Below are positions 9,275-17,641 of a stretch of DNA of 64,000 nt, in pieces (position 1 is the stretch's first letter; every line of letters starts with the position of its first letter). The notes under the pieces are model-generated. The model made no database searches. It saw only the letters and a program-made list of their open reading frames with translations, and was not told where the DNA came from. A program made the translations under genes and the position numbers. This DNA comes from Mycolicibacterium sp. CBMA 234 (lineage in GTDB: Bacteria; Actinomycetota; Actinomycetes; Mycobacteriales; Mycobacteriaceae): the NCBI RefSeq assembly GCF_009729415.1, contig NZ_MPKW01000023.1:186001-250000 (forward strand), read 5' to 3'.

Positions 9275-9305
9275 CGATGTATCGTGATAGATAGAAGATG
9301 CATCG
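9275..9305. promoter_or_regulatory. Overlapping palindromes upstream of the PadR-like gene, candidate operator
   Basis: Within 31 bases there are CGATGTATCG (9275-9284, arms CGAT/ATCG), TATCGTGATA (9280-9289, arms TATC/GATA) and the perfect palindrome GATGCATC (9297-9304). PadR-type regulators commonly bind such short AT-rich palindromes in their own promoter. The site lies 20-50 bases before the start codon. Autoregulation is an inference. Confidence 0.5.
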
Positions 9306-9325
9306 AATCGACGAAAGGAATTGCG

Positions 9326-9937
9326 ATGTTCTCAGCTGGTTTTGGCCCCGGATTTGGTGGGGGCTTCGGCCCGGGCTTCGGTGGCTTCGGCCCCGGCGCG
9401 GGTGGTCCTGGCGCCTGCGGCCCGGGCTTCGGTGGCGGTTTTGGCGGCGGTTTCGGACCGGGTGCCGGTCACCACTTCTTCCGGGGTCGTATCAAGCGTG
9501 CCGCGATTGCGGCGGCCGCGCTACTACAAGAAGGTCCGGCCACCGCAGAGCAGCTCTCTCAGCGGGTTTCGGAGATCACCGACGGCGCCTTCGCCCCGCC
9601 GGTGGACAAGGTCGAGTTCGTCATCTCGCTGCTTGCCGCTCGTGGGGTGGCCACGGTCGAGGACGGCGTCGCGACGCTGACCGAGTTCGGTGAGCAGCTG
9701 CTCGCCTGGCGCGGCGTCAGCAGCGAGACTGTGCAGGCGTTCCTCGGCCAGGCGGGGAAGTTCGGCGACGTCATCAAGTTGCGCAAGGATTTGTTCGAGC
9801 TCGCCGGTCTGGCGCGCACCATCAAGTTCACCGGCAATGACGCGCAGAAGGCCGACCTGACGGCAGCTGTCGCGACGCTGTCCGCGGCAGTCGCCGAAGC
9901 AAAGAAGGCGCTCTACCGCACCCTGGCAGACAACTGA
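9326..9937 (+). CDS. PadR-like winged-helix regulator with Gly/Phe/Pro-rich N-terminus
   Basis: 203 residues from the ATG at 9326, which has a good ribosome site (GAAAGGAA, 9313-9320). Residues 1-50 are almost entirely Gly, Phe and Pro (GFGPGFGG repeats). Residues 55-125 match a PadR winged helix: RGRIKRAAIAAAALLQEGPATAEQ, then DGAFAP and an L-T-E-F-G-E-Q-L-L segment. The C-terminal half is helical, as in PadR dimerisation domains. The normal GY/PGSVYPTL core is degenerate (PVDKVEFVISLL), so DNA binding may be altered. The effector is unknown. Confidence 0.7.
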   Translation: MFSAGFGPGFGGGFGPGFGGFGPGAGGPGACGPGFGGGFGGGFGPGAGHHFFRGRIKRAAIAAAALLQEGPATAEQLSQRVSEITDGAFAPPVDKVEFVISLLAARGVATVEDGVATLTEFGEQLLAWRGVSSETVQAFLGQAGKFGDVIKLRKDLFELAGLARTIKFTGNDAQKADLTAAVATLSAAVAEAKKALYRTLADN

Positions 9938-9960
9938 ACGCCTAACTGAAACACCAAATT

Positions 9961-9995
9961 CGGAGCGGCGGGCCCAGCACGGGCTCGTCGCTCCG
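9961..9995 (+). terminator. Hairpin after the PadR-like gene
   Basis: Arms CGGAGCG (9961-9967) and CGCTCCG (9989-9995) enclose an inner GCCC/GGGC stem. There is no T-tract, so it would be a mycobacterial-type non-canonical terminator at best. Confidence 0.45.
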
Positions 9996-10027
9996 ATGTT
10001 GTCGGTGCCCCGTGGCACGATCGGCTC

Positions 10028-10426
10028 ATGATCGACCACCTGGGTATCAACTGCAGTGACTGGGCCAAGTCCCAAGAGTTCTATGACACCGTGCTCGGCG
10101 TCCTCGGATACAGCCGGCAGATGGACTTCGAAGTCGCCATTGGTTACGGCCTCGACGGCAGGCCGGAATTCTGGATTGCCGATGCCAGTGCGGGCGAGGC
10201 ATCCGGGCCGAACCGCGAAGTGCACGTGGCCTTCCATGCCGCTGATGCCGATACGGTGACCGCCTTCCATGACGCGGCGGTCGCCCTCGGCGCAGAGTCG
10301 TTGCACGCGCCCCGGCTGTGGCCCGAATACCACCCGGAGTACTTCGGTGCGTTCGTGCGGGACCCCGACGGCAACAACGTGGAAGCGGTGTTCCACGGCT
10401 CCGCCAGCGACCGTCAGGTCGGGTAG
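10028..10426 (+). CDS. VOC (glyoxalase/bleomycin-resistance fold) protein
   Basis: 132 residues, the usual single-polypeptide VOC length with two beta-alpha-beta-beta-beta units. It starts MIDHLGINCSDWAKSQEFYDTVL. His4 and the C-terminal acidic residue in DPDGNNVEAVFH sit where VOC metal ligands usually lie. Members include glyoxalases, dioxygenases and isomerases, so the reaction cannot be set. The next gene begins 10 bases downstream and probably shares the transcript. Confidence 0.85.
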   Translation: MIDHLGINCSDWAKSQEFYDTVLGVLGYSRQMDFEVAIGYGLDGRPEFWIADASAGEASGPNREVHVAFHAADADTVTAFHDAAVALGAESLHAPRLWPEYHPEYFGAFVRDPDGNNVEAVFHGSASDRQVG

Positions 10427-10436
10427 CGTCGGAAGC

Positions 10437-10970
10437 ATGTCTGACATCGCCGCGGCGCGAGAACTGTTGCGCGACTCGTTCACCCGGCTCATCGAGCATG
10501 TCGACGAGGTCGCCGACGGTCTGACCGATGACGTGTCCTGGTGGCGTCCGACGCCGGAGGCCAACAGCATCGCGTGGCTGCTGTGGCACAGCGCGCGCTG
10601 TCAGGACATGCAGTTGTGCGACATCGCGGGCGTCGAGCAGGTGTGGACGAGTGAAGGTTGGGAGCAGCGGTTCGCGCTCGATCTGCCGCACAGTGATGCG
10701 CCCGGATACGACATCGGGTACGGCCACACAGCGGAGGACGTCGGCAAGGTGCGGCCGCCTGTCGAATCGTTGGTCGGCTACTACCGCGCGGTCCACAAGG
10801 TGACGCTGGAGTACGTCGCGACCGTGACGCCGGAGGAACTCGAGCGCATCGTCGACCGGCGCTGGAATCCGCCGGTCACCGCGAGCGCGCGGCTGGTGAG
10901 CATCGTTGATGACTGTGCGCAGCACCTGGGCCAGGCCGCGTATGTGCGTGGCATCGCCACGCAGCCATGA
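10437..10970 (+). CDS. DinB-like (DUF664) four-helix protein
   Basis: 177 residues from the ATG at 10437. It shows the DinB/YfiT metal-site pattern: a histidine in LLWHSARCQD (about residue 50) and a C-terminal DDCAQHLGQAAYVRG. Actinobacterial members of this fold include mycothiol-dependent S-transferases and maleylpyruvate isomerase. A thiol-linked detoxification role is therefore plausible, and the VOC neighbour fits, but it is inferred. The stop overlaps the next ATG. Confidence 0.75.
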   Translation: MSDIAAARELLRDSFTRLIEHVDEVADGLTDDVSWWRPTPEANSIAWLLWHSARCQDMQLCDIAGVEQVWTSEGWEQRFALDLPHSDAPGYDIGYGHTAEDVGKVRPPVESLVGYYRAVHKVTLEYVATVTPEELERIVDRRWNPPVTASARLVSIVDDCAQHLGQAAYVRGIATQP

Positions 10971-11575
10971 CGGTCGGCCAGCTGTTCCGTTGGTGGCCGC
11001 CGGTGGGACTGGTTTTGACTGTGCTGCTCGGAATCGGTGTCGGCACGGCATCCACACCGCTGGACGACGACTTCCAGCAGGCCGGCCAAGACACCTGGCC
11101 GTACTCCGGGTGGCTGTTGTTCTTCACTGACCCTCGAACAATGTTTTCGATGCTGGCGATTGCGGTCGGAATCACCTTGTGGCGCAAGCGATGGCGCCTG
11201 GCGGTGGCGATGGTGCTGTGCCCGATGGCGGCGCTGCTCATCGAGCGCGTCGTGAAGCCGCTGTTCGGCCGGCACAAGGGCGGTTCGCTGGCCTATCCCA
11301 GTGGGCACACCACCCTGATGGTGACGGTCGTGGGCATGATCGTGGTGGCGGCCGGCGCGGTGCTGTGGTCGCGAATACTGGCGGGCATCTTCGTCCCGCT
11401 CGGCATGCTCGGCCAGGCCATGACGTACCACTACTTCACCGACACGGTCGGTGCGTTGATGTTCGGATCCGGCGTGGTGTGTCTGGCGGCCTGGGCTGCG
11501 GGTGTCTTACCGGCCGGACCCAAAGCAGCTGATCTCGGCGGGGACGGCAACAGGTTCACTGCTGCCTCCGGGTGA
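10967..11575 (+). CDS. PAP2-family membrane phosphatase
   Basis: 202 residues with four to five membrane segments. The PAP2 signature is present: a basic motif ahead of KPLFGRHKGG, then SLAYPSGHTTL, and a late YHYFTDTVGALM segment supplying the last histidine and aspartate. PAP2 enzymes remove phosphate from lipid phosphates such as phosphatidate or undecaprenyl pyrophosphate at the outer face of the membrane. ATG overlaps the stop of the DinB-like gene, so the two are co-translated. Confidence 0.8.
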   Translation: MTVGQLFRWWPPVGLVLTVLLGIGVGTASTPLDDDFQQAGQDTWPYSGWLLFFTDPRTMFSMLAIAVGITLWRKRWRLAVAMVLCPMAALLIERVVKPLFGRHKGGSLAYPSGHTTLMVTVVGMIVVAAGAVLWSRILAGIFVPLGMLGQAMTYHYFTDTVGALMFGSGVVCLAAWAAGVLPAGPKAADLGGDGNRFTAASG

Positions 11576-11635
11576 CTGACGCGGCTCGATTTGACAGCCG
11601 TCAAGGTAGGTGCGACCCGCGTCACACCCCGCCGT

Positions 11636-11641
11636 TACCAT
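11636..11641 (+). promoter_or_regulatory. -10 element of a leaderless aldehyde dehydrogenase mRNA
   Basis: TACCAT lies six bases before the ATG at 11648, the standard leaderless arrangement. It supports that ATG over upstream in-frame codons. Confidence 0.6.
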
Positions 11642-11647
11642 GGCCGT

Positions 11648-13165
11648 ATGACCGCAACGTCTGACGTCCAATCGCCCGGCTCTGGCACCATTTACGACCC
11701 TGCCACCGGGGCTATCGCGGGCACTGTGCGCTGGACCGACCCTGCTGACGTCCCGCGGATCGTCGCCGGTCTGCGCGCTGCGCAACGCGAATGGGAGGCC
11801 CGCGGACCGCAGGGGCGGGCAAAGGTACTGGCGCGGTTTGCGGTGTGGCTGAACGACCATCGCGATGAGATCGAGGCGCTGTTGGTCCGCGAGACCGGCA
11901 AGTCGATGGTCGACGCGAAAGCCGAAATCCCGATGTCGATCATGATCATCTCGTATGTCGTCAAGACCATGGAGCAGGCCTTGGCCCCGGATACCCGGCC
12001 GGCGCCCATGCCCATGTTGGCGGTCAAGAAGATCACCGTGCACTACCGCCCGCGCCCGGTGATCGGCGTCATCGCGCCGTGGAACTACCCGGTGGCCAAC
12101 GCTTTGATGGATGCCGTCGGCGCGCTGGCGGCAGGCTGCGCGGTGCTGCTCAAGCCGTCCGAGCGGACCCCGCTGACCGCGGAGCTGCTGCTCCGTGGGT
12201 GGACCGATTCCGGAGCGCCCGAGGTGCTGGCTCTGGCACAGGGTGCGCGCGAGGTGTCCGAGGCGGTCATCGACAACTCCGACTTCATCCAGTTCACCGG
12301 CTCGACGGCCACCGGTCGCAAGGTCATGGAGCGCGCGGCCCGCCGCCTCACGCCCGTCAGCCTGGAACTCGGCGGCAAGGACCCCATGATCGTCCTCGAG
12401 GACGCCGACGTGGAACTGGCCGCCAACGCCGCGGTCTGGGGCGCGATGTTCAACGCCGGTCAGACCTGCGTGTCGGTCGAACGCGTCTACGTCCTGGAGC
12501 CTGCCTACGACGCGTTCGTCGCCGCCGTGGTCAAGGCCGTGGAGAACCTCAAAGTGGGTGCCGGCGAGGGCTATCACTTGGGTGCGCAGATAGACGCCAG
12601 CCAGGTGGACATCACCGAACGCCACGTCAACGAGGCGGTGGCGGCCGGGGCGCGGGCGCTGACCGGTGGGAAGCGCCCTGACGGACCGGGCAGCTTCTAT
12701 CCGCCGACGGTGTTGGTCGACGTCGACCATTCGATGGCGTGCATGACCGAGGAGACGTTCGGTCCGACGCTGCCGATCATGAAGGTCGCCACGGTCGGTG
12801 ACGCGGTCCGGCTGGCCAACGACAGCCCCTACGGGTTGAGCGCCGCCGTGTTCTCCGGCGACATCAAGCGGGCCAAAGATGTTGCGCTGCAGCTTGATTG
12901 CGGTGCCGTCAACATCAACGACGTGCTGGCGAATCTGATGTGCACCACCGCTCCGATGGGCGGCTGGAAGACGTCGGGCATCGGTGCGCGGTTCGGCGCG
13001 GCGGACGGCATGCGGAAGTACTGTCGCCAGGAGACTGTTGTCGAACCGCGGACCAGTAAGGGCACCGGCGGCAACTACTACCACAACTCGATGAAGGCGC
13101 TGGCCCGCATGAACAACGTGCTGACCAAGGTGTCGTTGATCCGGTCGAAGCGCACCGCTAAGTAG
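11648..13165 (+). CDS. NAD(P)-dependent aldehyde dehydrogenase, succinic-semialdehyde type
   Basis: 505 residues. The aldehyde dehydrogenase fold is complete: APWNYP (oxyanion Asn region), FTGSTATGRKV (cofactor loop), the general base in LELGGKDP, and the catalytic cysteine in NAGQTCVSVERV. The C-terminal region has the usual EETFGP segment. The sequence resembles mycobacterial succinate-semialdehyde dehydrogenases (GabD2-like), which oxidise a semialdehyde to the acid, but substrate assignment within this superfamily is weak. It carries an extra basic tail of about 40 residues after the fold. Confidence 0.85.
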   Translation: MTATSDVQSPGSGTIYDPATGAIAGTVRWTDPADVPRIVAGLRAAQREWEARGPQGRAKVLARFAVWLNDHRDEIEALLVRETGKSMVDAKAEIPMSIMIISYVVKTMEQALAPDTRPAPMPMLAVKKITVHYRPRPVIGVIAPWNYPVANALMDAVGALAAGCAVLLKPSERTPLTAELLLRGWTDSGAPEVLALAQGAREVSEAVIDNSDFIQFTGSTATGRKVMERAARRLTPVSLELGGKDPMIVLEDADVELAANAAVWGAMFNAGQTCVSVERVYVLEPAYDAFVAAVVKAVENLKVGAGEGYHLGAQIDASQVDITERHVNEAVAAGARALTGGKRPDGPGSFYPPTVLVDVDHSMACMTEETFGPTLPIMKVATVGDAVRLANDSPYGLSAAVFSGDIKRAKDVALQLDCGAVNINDVLANLMCTTAPMGGWKTSGIGARFGAADGMRKYCRQETVVEPRTSKGTGGNYYHNSMKALARMNNVLTKVSLIRSKRTAK

Positions 13166-13223
13166 CACCTGTTGTTTACCGCGACGTCACCGCCAGGTTC
13201 GGCCTGCCGGTTACGTTCAGCCG

Positions 13224-14090
13224 GTGATCCTGGACGCTTCCGCCGCTGCTAGCTACACCGTTGGCGACGACGACGATGACGATCCCGAGCTGGTCCTGCT
13301 GCCCAGTGGGGAGGTAGTAGACACCTGGCGCGAGGGCTACCCGTACGACGAGCGGATGAACCGAAACGAGTACGAGGAGCAGAAGCGGCTGCTGCAGATC
13401 GAGCTGTTGAAGCTGCAGAAGTGGAGTCAGGCCAACGGCCTGCGGCACGTGATCGTGTTCGAGGGTCGCGACGCTGCGGGCAAGGGCGGCACCATCAAGC
13501 GGTTCATGGAGCACCTCAACCCGCGCGGCGCCCGCATCGTCGCGCTGGAGAAGCCGACGGAGAAGGAACGTACCCAGTGGTACTTCCAGCGGTACGTCAC
13601 GCACCTGCCGGCAGGTGGCGAAATCGTGCTGTTCGACCGGTCCTGGTACAACCGGGCCGGCGTCGAGCGCGTGATGGGGTACTGCACACCCAAGCAGCAC
13701 GCCGAATTCGTGCGCCAGGCACCGCTTTTCGAGCAGATGCTGGCCAATGACGGCATCAGCCTGACCAAGCTGTGGTTCTCGGTGACCCAGGCTGAGCAGC
13801 GCACCCGCTTCACCATCCGCCAGGTCGACCCGGTGCGGCAGTGGAAGTTGTCGCCGACGGATCTGGCGTCATTGGACAAGTGGGATGCCTACACGTTGGC
13901 CAAGGAAGAGATGTTCGCCTGGACGGACACCGAGGTCGCGCCGTGGACTGTGGTGAAGAGCAACGACAAGAAGCGCGCCCGGATCAACGCCATGCGGCAT
14001 GTTCTCGGTAAATTCGACTACGACAACAAGGACCATGAGGTGGTCGGTCACGCCGACCCGCTGATCGTGGGACGGGCGCTGTCGGACTGA
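13224..14090 (+). CDS. Polyphosphate kinase 2 family enzyme
   Basis: 288 residues from a GTG. Walker A is GRDAAGKGG (residues 81-89) and the Walker B region reads LFDRSWYNRAGVERV (136-150), both typical of single-domain PPK2. Such enzymes transfer phosphate between inorganic polyphosphate and nucleoside di- or monophosphates. The overall sequence resembles the M. tuberculosis Rv3232c type. A run of six aspartates near the N-terminus is unusual. It stands before a membrane protein gene on the same strand, with no metabolic partner next to it. A second, different PPK2 lies at 30519-31379. Confidence 0.9.
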   Translation: MILDASAAASYTVGDDDDDDPELVLLPSGEVVDTWREGYPYDERMNRNEYEEQKRLLQIELLKLQKWSQANGLRHVIVFEGRDAAGKGGTIKRFMEHLNPRGARIVALEKPTEKERTQWYFQRYVTHLPAGGEIVLFDRSWYNRAGVERVMGYCTPKQHAEFVRQAPLFEQMLANDGISLTKLWFSVTQAEQRTRFTIRQVDPVRQWKLSPTDLASLDKWDAYTLAKEEMFAWTDTEVAPWTVVKSNDKKRARINAMRHVLGKFDYDNKDHEVVGHADPLIVGRALSD

Positions 14091-14119
14091 GGCGGCGCCC
14101 ACCGATCTAGGAGGGGCGC

Positions 14120-15001
14120 TTGCGATTCGTCGCGACTCTGCTGTTGTGGCTGGTCACCACCGTCGCTGTGGCGGTGGCTGTGCCGGTCTGCTGGGCTCAG
14201 CACACCATCGTCGACCGCGGCGGCTACGTCGCGCTCGCGACCACGGCAGCCAAGAACCCCGAGCTGCAGAAGGCCGCGGCCAGTGAGCTGGGTATCCAGA
14301 TCAACAAACTGGCGACCAGCGCCGGCTACGACCTGAGCACCAGCACCATGTCGAATGCCGCCGGCATCTACACCTCCAGCTCGGAGTTCCCGGGCCAGTT
14401 CGGCACCGCCAACGGGTTGGCGCATGACTGGCTGTTCACCGACACCATGGCGCATTCGGACGCGTCCGGCCGCTGGACTATCGACCTGTCGCCGATGCTG
14501 TCGGACCGGTCGTTCAAGGCCACGTTGTCGGTCCTCGGCGTGCACGTCCCGTCCAAAATCGAGGTACCCCTTACTGATTCGGCCCAATCTTTGCGGCCGG
14601 GCCAGTTCCGTGCCGCGACGACGTGGGGTCCGTGGGCGCGCGTCGGCATCTGCGTGCTGACCGGCTTGTTCGCGCTGCTGACGCTGGCAATGGCCCGCTC
14701 GCGCGGAAAAACCCTTGCCGCCCTGGGTATTTCGACGATGATTGTCGGTGCTGCCGGCTGGGCCGGCATCGAGGTGGGTCGACGCTACATCAACGACGGC
14801 TTGAACCGCGCCACCGGAAACGTCCGCCAGGTGGCGGACATCATGGTCGACCAGGCCATCGCGAACGCTCACCAGTGGCTCAACATCACTCTCGCCGTCG
14901 GCGGCGGGTTGGTTGTCGCGGGCGTACTCGTGACGCTGCTGGGCAGCGTCGGCCGACGGGTGGTCCGCAAGTCCAAGCCCGCCGCCAACCCCGCTACCTG
15001 A
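14120..15001 (+). CDS. Membrane protein of unknown function
   Basis: 293 residues from a TTG at 14120, chosen because a strong ribosome site (AGGAGGGGC, 14109-14117) lies just ahead. There is one N-terminal membrane helix (residues 4-25), an external domain of about 140 residues, and three C-terminal helices (about 175-195, 200-220, 250-275). The external part contains a Ser/Thr-rich helical segment. I do not recognise a family. The gene follows PPK2 by 29 bases and may share its transcript. Confidence 0.75.
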   Translation: MRFVATLLLWLVTTVAVAVAVPVCWAQHTIVDRGGYVALATTAAKNPELQKAAASELGIQINKLATSAGYDLSTSTMSNAAGIYTSSSEFPGQFGTANGLAHDWLFTDTMAHSDASGRWTIDLSPMLSDRSFKATLSVLGVHVPSKIEVPLTDSAQSLRPGQFRAATTWGPWARVGICVLTGLFALLTLAMARSRGKTLAALGISTMIVGAAGWAGIEVGRRYINDGLNRATGNVRQVADIMVDQAIANAHQWLNITLAVGGGLVVAGVLVTLLGSVGRRVVRKSKPAANPAT

Positions 15002-15003
15002 GC

Positions 15004-15091
15004 CCTCGCGAGCAGTCCCCCAGAGGGAGGTGCCCCCAGTAAAACTGTCGATTTTCCAACGAAAACGACAGTTTTGCGTCTGCTCGCGAGG
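15004..15091. terminator. Nested inverted repeats between convergent genes, bidirectional terminator
   Basis: A perfect 12-bp outer inverted repeat (CCTCGCGAGCAG at 15004-15015, its complement at 15080-15091) encloses an inner hairpin. The inner arms are AAAACTGTCG (15041-15050) and CGACAGTTTT (15065-15074). The inner stem continues as TTTTC/GAAAA around a four-base loop. It lies between the membrane protein gene and the convergent peptidase gene and extends to within three bases of the peptidase stop. Confidence 0.75.
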
Positions 15092-15093
15092 AA

Positions 15094-17130
15094 CTACTGA
15101 GCCCCGACGGTCCGCTCCAGGAACGAGTACACCAGCGCGGCTTTGAACGCCGCCTGCGAATTGTCCGCAGCCCCGCCGTGGCCGCCCTCGATGTTCTCGT
15201 AGTAGCTGACATCGTGGCCGACGGCTTCGAGGGCCGCCGTCATTTTCCGGGCGTGGCCGGGGTGCACCCGGTCGTCGCGGGTCGACGTGGTCATCAGCAG
15301 CGCCGGGTACTTCCGGTCAGCCGAAATATTCTGGTACGGCGAGTATTTCGAGATGAACTCCCAGTCGTCGGGGTTGTCCGGGTCGCCGTACTCGGCCACC
15401 CACGAGGCCCCGGCGAGCAGCAGGTGGTAGCGCTTCATGTCCAGCAGCGGCACGCTGCACACCAGCGCGCCGAATAGCTCCGGGTACCGGGTGAGCATGA
15501 CGCCCATGAGCAGTCCGCCGTTGCTGCCGCCCTCGGCGGCGAGTTGTTCGACCGTGGTGATACCGCGGCGCACCAGATCGGCTGCGACAGCGGCGAAATC
15601 CTCGTAGACCAGGTGGCGGCCCTCGCGGATGGCCTGGGTGTGCCAGCGCGGACCGTATTCGCCGCCACCGCGAATGTTGGCCTCCACGTAAGTGCCGCCC
15701 CGTGTCAGCCACAACCGGCCGAGTACCCCGGCATAGCCGGGCAGCATGGACGACTCGAAGCCGCCGTACCCGCTCAGCAGCGTCTTGCGCGGCTCGGTGA
15801 CACCGCGTTGTCCCACAACGAAATACGGAATCCGGGTGCCGTCGTCAGACGTCGCGAAATGCTGGGACACCTCAACTTCGGAGGCGTCGAAGAATGCCGG
15901 CGCGCGCTTGATCTCGGTGACCGCGCTGCCGGCGCGGCCCCACAGCAGGCGCGACGGACTGTCGAATCCGCTTGAGTCCAGGAAGATTTCGTCGCCGTAC
16001 TCATCGACGTCGACGATCACGGTGGTGGCGTGCTCAGGCACGCCGGGGATGTCTTCACGCTCCCACGTGCCGGGGGTGACGAGCTCGATGTGGCCGATGA
16101 CGTCGACCAGCGTCTGCAGCAGCAGCCTGTCCTTGGTCCATGCGAAGTTCTGCATGCTGCTGTGCTCATCGGGCTCGAAAACCACACTGATATCGCGGTT
16201 TCCGGCCAGGTAATCGTCGTAATGGGTGGCCAGTAGCGTCCCCGCCGCATAGGTCTTGGATATGGCCCCAGCGCCGACCGTCCATTCGACGCGCGGCCGG
16301 ATCAGCAGCCATTCCCGGTGGATCGAGATCGCGGCATCGGTGGGCACGTCGATGCGGATCAGCTCGTCGCCGCGGACTTCGTAGCGTTCGCGATTGAAGA
16401 AGTCGGTGGACTGCGACACCAGCAGCCGCTCGAAACCCGTTGTGCTGTCGAAGCCCGCGCCGACACTGACGTCGGACGCGGTGCCTTCGAAGATCGTCAC
16501 GGCCTCCGTCAGCGGCTGCCCTCGGTGCCACCGCTTGACGATCCGCGGGTAGCCCGAATCGGTCATGGCGTCGGGGCCGAAGTCGGTACCGACCAGCACC
16601 GTCTCGGGCGTTTCCCAGGAGACGCTGGACTTGGCTTCCGGCAGGTTAAATCCGCCTTCGACGAATTGCCTTGTCTCCATGTCGAACTCGCGGACCACCG
16701 TGGCATCGGCTCCGCCGCGCGACAACGCGATCAAGGCCAGGTTCAGCCCGGGCTCGATGACGTCCGCGCCGGCCCAGACCCAGTTCTCGTCTTCGTCGGC
16801 GGCCAGCTTGTCCAGGTCGATCAGCACGTCCCACTCGGGGACATCGGTGCGGTAGCTGTCCAGCGTGGTGCGGCGCCACAGCCCGCGCGGGTTCTCGCCG
16901 TCGCGCCAGTAGTTGTAGAGGTACTCGCCGCGCCGCCGGACGTAGGGGATGCGTGCGTCGGTGTCCATCACCTCAAGGGCGTCGGTGCGCATCTGCTCGA
17001 AGCGCTCGCCGCCGAACTCGGCGACGGTCGGCTCGTTGTGCTCGCGCACCCAGTTCAGGGCGTCGTCGCCGGTGACGTCCTCAAGCCAGAGGTGGGGATC
17101 ATCAGCTGGGGCGAGGGAATCAGAACTCAC
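15094..17130 (-). CDS. Prolyl oligopeptidase family (S9) serine peptidase
   Basis: 678 residues from the GTG at 17130 (VSSDSLAPADD); an upstream ATG at 17181 is in frame but would run over the divergent promoter. An N-terminal beta-propeller of about 400 residues is followed by an alpha/beta hydrolase domain. That domain has the nucleophile GGSNGGLLMG, the aspartate in TSTRDDRVHPGHARKM and the histidine in EGGHGG. The family cleaves short peptides after proline. Position beside the DUF779 gene matches M. tuberculosis Rv0457c. No signal peptide is seen, so it is probably cytoplasmic. Confidence 0.88.
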   Translation of the reverse strand: MSSDSLAPADDPHLWLEDVTGDDALNWVREHNEPTVAEFGGERFEQMRTDALEVMDTDARIPYVRRRGEYLYNYWRDGENPRGLWRRTTLDSYRTDVPEWDVLIDLDKLAADEDENWVWAGADVIEPGLNLALIALSRGGADATVVREFDMETRQFVEGGFNLPEAKSSVSWETPETVLVGTDFGPDAMTDSGYPRIVKRWHRGQPLTEAVTIFEGTASDVSVGAGFDSTTGFERLLVSQSTDFFNRERYEVRGDELIRIDVPTDAAISIHREWLLIRPRVEWTVGAGAISKTYAAGTLLATHYDDYLAGNRDISVVFEPDEHSSMQNFAWTKDRLLLQTLVDVIGHIELVTPGTWEREDIPGVPEHATTVIVDVDEYGDEIFLDSSGFDSPSRLLWGRAGSAVTEIKRAPAFFDASEVEVSQHFATSDDGTRIPYFVVGQRGVTEPRKTLLSGYGGFESSMLPGYAGVLGRLWLTRGGTYVEANIRGGGEYGPRWHTQAIREGRHLVYEDFAAVAADLVRRGITTVEQLAAEGGSNGGLLMGVMLTRYPELFGALVCSVPLLDMKRYHLLLAGASWVAEYGDPDNPDDWEFISKYSPYQNISADRKYPALLMTTSTRDDRVHPGHARKMTAALEAVGHDVSYYENIEGGHGGAADNSQAAFKAALVYSFLERTVGAQ

Positions 17131-17153
17131 CCGAACATTCTTACCCTGCGGCG

Positions 17154-17159
17154 TAGGGT
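17154..17159 (+). promoter_or_regulatory. -10 element of a leaderless DUF779 mRNA
   Basis: TAGGGT six bases before the ATG at 17166. There is no ribosome site upstream. Confidence 0.6.
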
Positions 17160-17165
17160 GGCCGT

Positions 17166-17636
17166 ATGCCATCACGGGCACTGATCACCGCCGATGCCGC
17201 CGAACTGCTGCGTGCGCTGCAGAACCAGCACGGGCCGTTGATGTTTCACCAGTCCGGCGGATGTTGCGACGGGTCGTCGCCGATGTGTTACCCGGACGGC
17301 GATTTCATCGTGGGGGACCGGGACGTCCTGCTGGCGGTCCTCGACGTCGGGGCAGGAGTCCCGGTGTGGATCTCCGGACCCCAGTTCGAGGCCTGGCAGC
17401 ACACCCAGCTGATCATCGACGTAGTGGTCGGCCGAGGGAGCGGGTTCAGCCTGGAGGCTCCCGAAGGCAAACGCTTCCTGTCGCGGGGGCGGGTGTTCAC
17501 CGAGATGGAGAACGCCGAACTCGCCAGCCAGCCACCTGTGACCGGTGCGCAGTACGCGCAGGGCGCACGGCCCGTGCATGACGGCACGTTGATCGTCGAC
17601 CACGTCGAAGAAGCCTGCCCAGTACCGGGCAGATGA
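17166..17636 (+). CDS. DUF779 domain protein
   Basis: 156 residues. The DUF779 core is clear: HGPLMFHQSGGCCDGSSPMC at about residues 22-41, with two adjacent cysteines and a third nearby, then DVLLAVLD and a late FSLEAPEGKRFL. Members usually sit beside aldehyde dehydrogenase genes and may bind metal or act as accessory factors. In M. tuberculosis the equivalent (Rv0459) follows an aldehyde dehydrogenase gene (Rv0458), but none is adjacent here, so that partner appears lost or moved. Function is not established. Confidence 0.8.
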   Translation: MPSRALITADAAELLRALQNQHGPLMFHQSGGCCDGSSPMCYPDGDFIVGDRDVLLAVLDVGAGVPVWISGPQFEAWQHTQLIIDVVVGRGSGFSLEAPEGKRFLSRGRVFTEMENAELASQPPVTGAQYAQGARPVHDGTLIVDHVEEACPVPGR

Positions 17637-17641
17637 GCGGC

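Noticed and set aside
11507..13168. 553-codon minus-strand frame opposite the aldehyde dehydrogenase
   Set aside because: It mirrors a clear enzyme gene codon by codon, is His/Arg/Gly-rich with no family motif, and is a GC-rich shadow frame.
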